A stretch of 64,000 nucleotides of DNA from Chloracidobacterium sp. (lineage in GTDB: Bacteria > Acidobacteriota > Blastocatellia > Pyrinomonadales > Pyrinomonadaceae): NCBI GenBank assembly GCA_016712045.1, contig JADJRV010000001.1, forward strand, positions 186,001 to 250,000. Reading direction: 5' to 3'. Both the position numbers and the translations under genes were made by a program. Positions within the stretch are counted from its first letter, which is position 1, and every line of letters starts with the position of its first letter. The notes under the pieces were generated by a model, which saw only the letters and a list, made by a program, of their open reading frames with translations, was not told where the DNA came from and ran no database searches. This document shows, piece by piece, positions 58,447 to 64,000 of the stretch.

Positions 58447-60102
58447 ATGAGCGAACTGCGAAAGATAAAACGGGCTCTGTTGAGCGTTTCGGACAAGGCC
58501 GGATTGGTCGATTTTGCCTCGGCACTGGCTGGTCACGGCGTCGAGATCATCTCAACCGACGGCACGGCTAAGGCCTTGCGTGACGCGGGCTTAACCGTTA
58601 TGGATGTGTCCGAAGTGACCGGCTTTCCCGAAATGATGGACGGCCGCGTCAAAACACTGCACCCTAAAATGCACGGTGCTTTCCTCGCGCTTCGCGACAA
58701 CGCCGAGCACGTCGCGTCGATGGCCGAGCACGGGATAACGCCGATCGATATGGTCGTCGTCAATCTTTATCCGTTTGAGGAAACGGTTGCCAAAGACGGC
58801 GTTTTGCTTGAGGACGCGGTCGAAAATATCGACATCGGCGGCCCGGCGATGATCCGCTCGGCGGCGAAGAACTGGCGAGACGTTGCAGTCGTTACCGAGC
58901 CGGGCCACTATGGAGAGATATTGGCAGAGCTAACCGTCCACGAGGGCTCTCTGTCGCTTGAAACCAGGGCCAAACTCGCCGCCTTGGCCTACTCACGAAC
59001 CGCCGCCTACGATACGGCAATTAGTTCATTTCTGAACCAGCGGATTGACTGGTCCGTCCCAACACTCGATGCAAAAGATCTTGAGGCGAGCGGGATCGAG
59101 ATCGTACGAACGGTCGAGTCTGGAACGGTCACCTTTGAAACGCCATATTTTTCAAACAATCTTGGCTTAGACCTAGAGAAAGTCGCCGACCTAAGATACG
59201 GGGAGAATCCGCACCAAAAAGCGGCCCTGTATATTAATAGCCAAGGGGCAGGCATTGCCAATGCAAAACAGCTTCACGGCAAGGAAATGTCATTCAACAA
59301 TTACGTTGACGCAGAAGCTGCGTGGGCATTGGTGAATGATTTTGATGAGCTAGCGGTCGCTATAATAAAACATACGAACCCTTCAGGAGTCGGGACGGGC
59401 AGAAGTAATCTTGAAGCTTATAAAAGAGCCCTAGCGACCGATCCGGTTTCAGCATTCGGCGGGATCGTGGCTTTCAATCAGATCGTTGACGCTGAAACTG
59501 CTTTGGCTGTCATTGAGGTCTTTTCCGAAGTGATAGTAGCTCCGGATTACACCGAAGGTGCTATCGAGATATTTCGCTCAAAAAAAAATCTGCGTGTACT
59601 GACGGTAAAAAATGCCGTGCTTCCTGCTGATGGGCGAAACATTGAATTCAAACAATTGACCGGGGGTTTCCTTGTGCAGGACGCTGACACGCATCGCCTC
59701 GCCATCGCGGATCTCAACATCGTGTCCAACCGCCAACCGACCGATACGGAGCTTGCCGCAATGCGGTTAGCCTGGGCGGTCTGCAAGCACGTCAAATCAA
59801 ACGCCATCGTCTTTGCTAACGGCAATCAGACGCTTGGCGTCGGGGCCGGACAGATGAACCGTGTCGATTCTGTCCGAATCGCTGCGATGCGTGCCGAAAG
59901 GTTTGATCTGCCGCTAAAAGGCTCGGTGCTCGCGTCAGACGCATTCTTCCCTTTTCGCGATAACGTTGACGAAGCCGCTAACTTTGGCGTCTCAGCGATA
60001 ATCCAGCCCGGTGGTTCGATCAAAGACGACGAGTCGATCGCCGCCGCCAACGAACACAACATCGCTATGGCATTCACCGGCATCCGCCACTTTAAGCACT
60101 GA
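58447..60102 (+). CDS. purH: Bifunctional AICAR transformylase / IMP cyclohydrolase
   Basis: 551 residues catalysing the last two steps of IMP synthesis. The N-terminal IMPCH (MGS-like) domain shows ALLSVSDKAGLVDFASALAG, STDGTAKALRDAGL and MDGRVKTLHPKMHGA. The C-terminal AICARFT domain has DLRYGENPHQKAALY, ELAVAIIKHTNPSGVGTG, DPVSAFGGIVAFN and SNAIVFANGNQTLGVGAGQM, ending AFTGIRHFKH. It is intact and single, preceded by a terminator hairpin and followed by a 75-base hairpin element. Confidence 0.96.
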   Translation: MSELRKIKRALLSVSDKAGLVDFASALAGHGVEIISTDGTAKALRDAGLTVMDVSEVTGFPEMMDGRVKTLHPKMHGAFLALRDNAEHVASMAEHGITPIDMVVVNLYPFEETVAKDGVLLEDAVENIDIGGPAMIRSAAKNWRDVAVVTEPGHYGEILAELTVHEGSLSLETRAKLAALAYSRTAAYDTAISSFLNQRIDWSVPTLDAKDLEASGIEIVRTVESGTVTFETPYFSNNLGLDLEKVADLRYGENPHQKAALYINSQGAGIANAKQLHGKEMSFNNYVDAEAAWALVNDFDELAVAIIKHTNPSGVGTGRSNLEAYKRALATDPVSAFGGIVAFNQIVDAETALAVIEVFSEVIVAPDYTEGAIEIFRSKKNLRVLTVKNAVLPADGRNIEFKQLTGGFLVQDADTHRLAIADLNIVSNRQPTDTELAAMRLAWAVCKHVKSNAIVFANGNQTLGVGAGQMNRVDSVRIAAMRAERFDLPLKGSVLASDAFFPFRDNVDEAANFGVSAIIQPGGSIKDDESIAAANEHNIAMAFTGIRHFKH

Positions 60103-60103
60103 T

Positions 60104-60178
60104 GCAGAGGCCCGCGTGTAAACAAGGGCGTACCACTAAAGTTGGATGTTGTGCCCTTACTCACGTGCGGGCTTCCGC
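60104..60178. mobile_element. 75-base hairpin element (MITE/REP-like), copy 2
   Basis: 26-base arms (60104-60129, starting GCAGAGGCCCGCGTGTAAAC; 60153-60178, starting GCCCTTACTCACGTGCGGGC) around a 23-base loop. Its first base is one past the purH stop. Same design and near-equal length as 24681-24754. Confidence 0.78.
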
Positions 60179-60198
60179 AATTTCCCCGCACTTTTTTC

Positions 60199-60227
60199 TT
60201 GACAACATCTGGTAGTAGTGTTAAAAC
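60199..60227 (+). promoter_or_regulatory. Promoter for the first NTF2-like lipoprotein
   Basis: TTGACA (60199-60204), 17-base spacer, then TAAAAC (60222-60227) as a weak -10. The start at 60335 is about 100 bases further on. Confidence 0.5.
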
Positions 60228-60334
60228 TATACCCAATTAGGACGATTGAAGGAGCGCTCGAAAGGTTTTATCTTACTGAAGAAACCCTAGGGCCTTTGTG
60301 CTTTTAATTCAACAACTTTTTTTGGAGAACTACG

Positions 60335-61399
60335 ATGAAAAGACTTATTTCAGTTACATTACTTGCTGCTGCCTCGCTGTGGATATCGGCATGCGGCGGC
60401 CCGGCTGCAAACAACGCACCGGCAACTACAACAAACTCAAACGGCACCAAACCAACAGCGGCCGCACCTACGGTTGACGCTTTAATCGCTATGGAAAAAG
60501 CGGCTAACGAAGCTTGGGTAAAGGGTGATACAAAACATTTCGAGACAATGCTCGATGACAAATTTGTTTCATACGAGGGCGGAACCCGCATGACCAAAGC
60601 GGAAATGCTCAAGATGGTCGCGAGCAATAAATGCGAGGTCAAAGAGGGCTGGAAACTCGAAGACCCGCAGATGGCAAAGATCAACGACGACACCTACGCC
60701 ATGTCATACAAGACGACTATGGAAGGCACCTGCACATACGAAGGTAAGTCAATGAAAATACCAACCCCGACGCGTGCGGCAACGGTATGGATCCGCAATG
60801 GCGAGAAATGGAACGGCGTTTTTCACGCAGAAAACATGATCATCGACCCCAAAGCCGCTCCGGCCGGCCCCGCAGCTCCACCTGCAAAGGCAGAGCCTAA
60901 GAAAGACGAAGCGAAAAAAGAGGAGCCTAAGAAAGAAGAGCCTAAAAAGGATGACAAGGCTGCAGCCAATTCAAACACCGCTGCTGCTCCGGCTCCGGCA
61001 AAACCGACGCCTTCGGTAAACACTGAGGCTCTCGTCAAATCTCACACCGCCGGCTGGGAAGCCTTTAAGGCTCGGGACGCCAAATATTTTGAGGGTAACC
61101 TCACGTCGGGATTTGCGTTCGTAGATCCGATCGGCGGCTGGCACGGCACCAAAGCCGACGCGATCAAAACCTGGACCGAGACAATGAAATGCGAAGGCGT
61201 CACCAAGGTCGGCGTTACCGATGGTTTTTCGACCGCCATTTCGCCGACGGTCGAGCTGCTAACGCTCAAAGGCACCGCAGACGGCAAATGCGATGGCCAG
61301 CCAAACGGCCCGCTCTTCCAGACCGCTTTCTACGTCAAAGAAGGCGATGCATGGAAGCTCGCATTTATGTTCGAATCCATCCCAATGCCCGGAGCATAA
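60335..61399 (+). CDS. Lipoprotein with two NTF2-like (DUF4440) domains, paralogue 1
   Basis: 354 residues. Lipobox SLWISAC, then a low-complexity spacer. The first domain (DALIAMEKAANEAWVKGDTK ... TMLDDKFVSYEGGTRM) and the second (SHTAGWEAFKARDAKYFEGN ... FAFVDPIGGWHGTK) each have the helix plus WxAFKxxD pattern of SnoaL/DUF4440 folds, joined by a Lys/Glu/Pro repeat linker (KKEEPKKEEPKKDDKA). Probably anchored in the outer membrane. Ligand or enzyme role unknown. Tandem with the paralogue at 61609. Confidence 0.82.
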   Translation: MKRLISVTLLAAASLWISACGGPAANNAPATTTNSNGTKPTAAAPTVDALIAMEKAANEAWVKGDTKHFETMLDDKFVSYEGGTRMTKAEMLKMVASNKCEVKEGWKLEDPQMAKINDDTYAMSYKTTMEGTCTYEGKSMKIPTPTRAATVWIRNGEKWNGVFHAENMIIDPKAAPAGPAAPPAKAEPKKDEAKKEEPKKEEPKKDDKAAANSNTAAAPAPAKPTPSVNTEALVKSHTAGWEAFKARDAKYFEGNLTSGFAFVDPIGGWHGTKADAIKTWTETMKCEGVTKVGVTDGFSTAISPTVELLTLKGTADGKCDGQPNGPLFQTAFYVKEGDAWKLAFMFESIPMPGA

Positions 61400-61425
61400 A
61401 CGTTCCTTGTGTTAAACCAACTGAG

Positions 61426-61459
61426 GCCGCGATCTGTTAACTCAGGTCGCGGCTTTTTT
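61426..61459 (+). terminator. Rho-independent terminator after the first NTF2-like lipoprotein
   Basis: GCCGCGATC (61426-61434) and GGTCGCGGC (61445-61453) pair, with one G-T pair, followed by six T's. Confidence 0.8.
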
Positions 61460-61608
61460 GCGTAGAGCTAGCTAAATTTGCGTTCGGGTGTATAGTTGAT
61501 TTGTTCCCAATAGATCTATCGAAAGACGAATGCGTCGAACGGCCGCAGTTTGTAATTGCCCTCGGACGTTTTTGTCACATTTTAGCTGGTAAGAACAGGA
61601 GAAAAATT

Positions 61609-62571
61609 ATGAAACGTATCAATCTATTAGCAATAACATTAGCCGCAGCCGCCCTGCTCGCGGCATGCGGAGCACCGGCAGCCAACAACGCCCCGGCCGC
61701 AAATAACGCAAACGCGTCGAACTCAAACTCTAACACCGCCAAACCGGTCGCCGCCGCACCGACGAAAGAGGCCTTGATGACGCTTGAAAAGTCCGGTTGG
61801 GAAGCCTGGAAAAATCGCGACGGCAAGTGGACCGAGGACAATTACACCGAAAAGGGGTTTAACCTTGGATCGACGGGCCGCACGGACAAAGCCACGATGA
61901 TCAAGATGGCCACCACACAGAAATGCGACATCAAGAGCTATTCTCTCTCGGATGACAAATTGCAAATGGCTGGGCCGGATGTTGCGATCCTGACATTCAA
62001 AGGCGCACAGGATGCGACTTGCGACGGCAAAAAGAGTCCGTCAAATGTCTGGTCGGCCAGCGTCTATGTCCGCGAAGGCGACAAATGGAAGGCTGCCTTT
62101 TACGCCGAAGCTCCGGTCGTAGATCCTAAGGCCGCACCCGCAAAACCGGCAGCAGCGGCTCCGGCTAAAAAAGAAGAGGCTAAGCCTGCCGACGCCAAAG
62201 CCGATCCGGCGACCGATGCTCTGATGGCAATAGAGACAAAGGCCTGGGAAGCCTGGAAAGCCAAAGACGCCATGGGACTCGAAGATTTTGCGGCAAAGGA
62301 TATGGTGTCACTCTCGTCAACCGAAGGCTGGACCGACCGTGCCGCTTCGCTCAAACGCTGGGGCGACCCGTCGTGCGATATCAAAGCGGTTAAATTGTCC
62401 GACGCAGCAAGCAACGCGTGGGGCACCGACTATGCCATCCTGACATTCAAATCGACGGTTGACGGCAAATGCGGCGGCGAGAGTGTGCCTGCCGAATGGG
62501 GCGCCACCATCTACGCCAAAGAAGCCGGGGCATGGAAAGCCCTGCTGACCATGGGCATCCCCGCAAGCTAG
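61609..62571 (+). CDS. Lipoprotein with two NTF2-like (DUF4440) domains, paralogue 2
   Basis: 320 residues from MKRINLLAITLAAAALLAAC (ATG 61609 after CAGGAG), Cys at the lipobox. Domain order and linker repeat paralogue 1: LEKSGWEAWKNRDGKWTEDN, an Ala/Lys/Pro linker (KPAAAAPAKKEEAKPADA), then IETKAWEAWKAKDAMGLEDF. Both copies keep CDIK/CEVK and CDGK cysteines in matching places, suggesting a disulphide per domain. Tandem duplication is evident although identity is low. Terminator follows. Confidence 0.82.
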   Translation: MKRINLLAITLAAAALLAACGAPAANNAPAANNANASNSNSNTAKPVAAAPTKEALMTLEKSGWEAWKNRDGKWTEDNYTEKGFNLGSTGRTDKATMIKMATTQKCDIKSYSLSDDKLQMAGPDVAILTFKGAQDATCDGKKSPSNVWSASVYVREGDKWKAAFYAEAPVVDPKAAPAKPAAAAPAKKEEAKPADAKADPATDALMAIETKAWEAWKAKDAMGLEDFAAKDMVSLSSTEGWTDRAASLKRWGDPSCDIKAVKLSDAASNAWGTDYAILTFKSTVDGKCGGESVPAEWGATIYAKEAGAWKALLTMGIPAS

Positions 62572-62597
62572 TTGCATCTGCTAAATTAAAAAAATAA

Positions 62598-62625
62598 GGC
62601 CGGGCAATTTCGCTCCGGCCTTTTT
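62598..62625 (+). terminator. Bidirectional terminator between the lipoprotein and comEC
   Basis: GGCCGG / CCGGCC arms around an eleven-base loop with TTTTT on the plus strand; on the minus strand a long T run follows the same stem. Confidence 0.85.
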
Positions 62626-64000
62626 ATGGGATGAATGTGAGAATTTGCAGATCGTTTCCATCTGTCGAAACTGAGATCATTCCCTTTTCTCCGGTCGTCA
62701 TCACAGTCGCACCGGCCGCTTTCCAGCGTTCAACGATCTCCGGATGCGGATGGCCGAATGGCGAGTTGCGGCCGACCGAAATAATGGCATATTGTGCTTT
62801 GACCCCGTCGACAAACGGAGATGTCGAAGAGGTCCGGCTGCCGTGGTGTGGGACTTTTATCAAATCGGCATTGAGCATAACGTTACTGTAGAGTATTTCA
62901 GTTTCAGCCTGACGCTCGATATCGCCGGTGAGCAGAAATGTGCGACTGCCGCAAGTGATCCCCAAAACGATCGAATGGTCGTTATCCGAAACGGCGTTCG
63001 GGTCGTCGGAGGCTGACGGATAGATGACCTCGACCGTCACCTCGCCAAAATTTAGGCGATCTCCACGAGCAACGATCTCGACGGGCACGCGTCTGCGTTT
63101 TAATATGTCGGCGAGGGCGATTAGGTCGGGATCGTCAGTGGGAGTTCGAGCAAATATCGCGTTGCCGATAGAGAAGTTTTTAGCAACATCAGTCAGCCCT
63201 TGGATATGATCAGCATCGGCGTGGGTAGCGAGAATAGCGTCGATGCGTGAGTAGCCTTTTGCCCACAACACCTCGGAAACGACCGATTCGCCGATGCCGC
63301 GAGTGTCGGGCTCAAAGGGATCAGCTTCGTCGTCTTTCTTTCGATAATCAAATCGTCCGCCGCCATCGACAAGCATAGTTTTGCCATCCGGAAACGTGAT
63401 CAAAGCCGCATCACCCTGCCCGACGTCCAAAAAATCAATGTGCAATCGGCCATCGGGTCGAGCGACGCTGAACGGATGAAAGACGATCATCGCGGTCATA
63501 ACTACAACCGTACCGGCGACCGGATACAGAAATCGACGACCAATGATCGATGAGTTTGTTTTTAGGTCGAACGGTTTCCAACGGACTATCATGATCGCGA
63601 TCAGTAGCAACGGCACAAAATAGATGCCGTACCAGATGCGTCCCGTCCCCACGTACGCGGGTAACCGAAAGCTCGCCCAATCCATCATTGCAAACAGCCG
63701 CGGCACCGACAGCATTAGCCAGTTCATCACCTCGGCAACCGCAAAGAAAGGCGCCGCGAGCAGGGTCGAAACATGTCCGATCAACGCACCGATGACAGCA
63801 GCAAAACTCTCGACCGCGATAAATACGCTCACCCACAAATTGAGCAGAACTGACGCGACCGATACTCGGTGAAAGTAGATCACTGAAAGCGGCAGCATAC
63901 ATATCTGAACGATCAGCGAGATCATTAGGCCCTCAAAAATGTAGCGACCGACTTTTTGGATCGTGTCACCGATACTTCGGGCAAAAAATGGCGATTTGAA
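62624..64000 (-). CDS. comEC: ComEC/Rec2 competence protein, C-terminal part (runs off the window)
   Basis: At least 458 residues, open at the right edge (reading FKSPFFARSIGDTIQKVG upstream of 63925). The C-terminal half is a metallo-beta-lactamase-fold domain: DFLDVGQGDAALITFPDGKT, LATHADADHIQGL (HxDxDH), LLTGDIERQAE and KVPHHGSRTSS, ending DLQILTFIP. The N-terminal part in view has transmembrane helices (VIYFHRVSVASVLLNLWVSV, YGIYFVPLLLIAIMIVRW). ComEC forms the DNA uptake channel; the MBL domain is thought to degrade the non-transported strand. Intact in the visible part. Confidence 0.9.
   Translation of the reverse strand, partial: FKSPFFARSIGDTIQKVGRYIFEGLMISLIVQICMLPLSVIYFHRVSVASVLLNLWVSVFIAVESFAAVIGALIGHVSTLLAAPFFAVAEVMNWLMLSVPRLFAMMDWASFRLPAYVGTGRIWYGIYFVPLLLIAIMIVRWKPFDLKTNSSIIGRRFLYPVAGTVVVMTAMIVFHPFSVARPDGRLHIDFLDVGQGDAALITFPDGKTMLVDGGGRFDYRKKDDEADPFEPDTRGIGESVVSEVLWAKGYSRIDAILATHADADHIQGLTDVAKNFSIGNAIFARTPTDDPDLIALADILKRRRVPVEIVARGDRLNFGEVTVEVIYPSASDDPNAVSDNDHSIVLGITCGSRTFLLTGDIERQAETEILYSNVMLNADLIKVPHHGSRTSSTSPFVDGVKAQYAIISVGRNSPFGHPHPEIVERWKAAGATVMTTGEKGMISVSTDGNDLQILTFIP

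Overview
The window looks like a chromosomal fragment of an Acidobacteriota bacterium of the Blastocatellia / Pyrinomonadaceae type. This is an inference from gene content: many secreted CarboxypepD_reg-like, DUF4097, DUF5916 and lipoprotein-sorting-like proteins, an imuA-imuB-dnaE2 mutagenesis cassette, ECF sigma factors paired with PDZ proteins, and roughly 50% GC. No rRNA, tRNA or CRISPR array was seen.

Layout. 0-5.1 kb (minus strand): M14 peptidase, FtsX/MacB-type permease, membrane protein. 5.4-11.3 kb (plus): DUF4097 surface protein, DUF5916 beta-barrel protein, glycine-zipper envelope protein. 11.6-17.0 kb: accessory island with small unknown genes, a DUF262/DUF1524 (GmrSD-like) nuclease, a vsr remnant and a RepA/DnaB-like ATPase with a C-terminal HTH. 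17.3-23.7 kb: citrate synthase, then imuA-imuB-dnaE2. 23.7-30.6 kb: poly-G tract, broken EamA transporter, lysS, mfd, zinc-ribbon metallopeptidase-like membrane protein. 30.8-37.3 kb: SurA-like isomerase, dusB, several small envelope genes, amidohydrolase. 37.4-43.0 kb: a three-gene envelope operon facing an ECF sigma/PDZ pair, and lipoprotein-sorting-like proteins. 43.2-53.2 kb: trmL, BON protein, typA/bipA, MATE exporter, e(P4)-type phosphatase, S9 peptidase, two sugar-nucleotide epimerases. 53.2-64 kb: small envelope genes, Smr protein, M1/M61-like peptidase, purH, two paralogous NTF2-like lipoproteins, and the 3' part of comEC running off the right edge.

Two themes cut across the genes. 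First, about twenty single-base frameshifts (plus one in-frame stop) occur, including in an essential gene (lysS), and there is a 280-base poly-G/poly-T tract; most of these are probably sequence or assembly errors, so I annotate full gene extents and state where each break lies. Second, the window is rich in small dispersed repeats: arrays with a 7-base period but different unit sequences, CACAGAG elements, a 75-base hairpin family, a CACCCCGTCC hairpin family and a GGTCC palindrome. Several of these sit inside genes (ATPase, lysS tail, mfd, vsr remnant, dnaE2, EamA) and either add in-frame peptide or break the gene. This repeat load is the most unusual property of the window.
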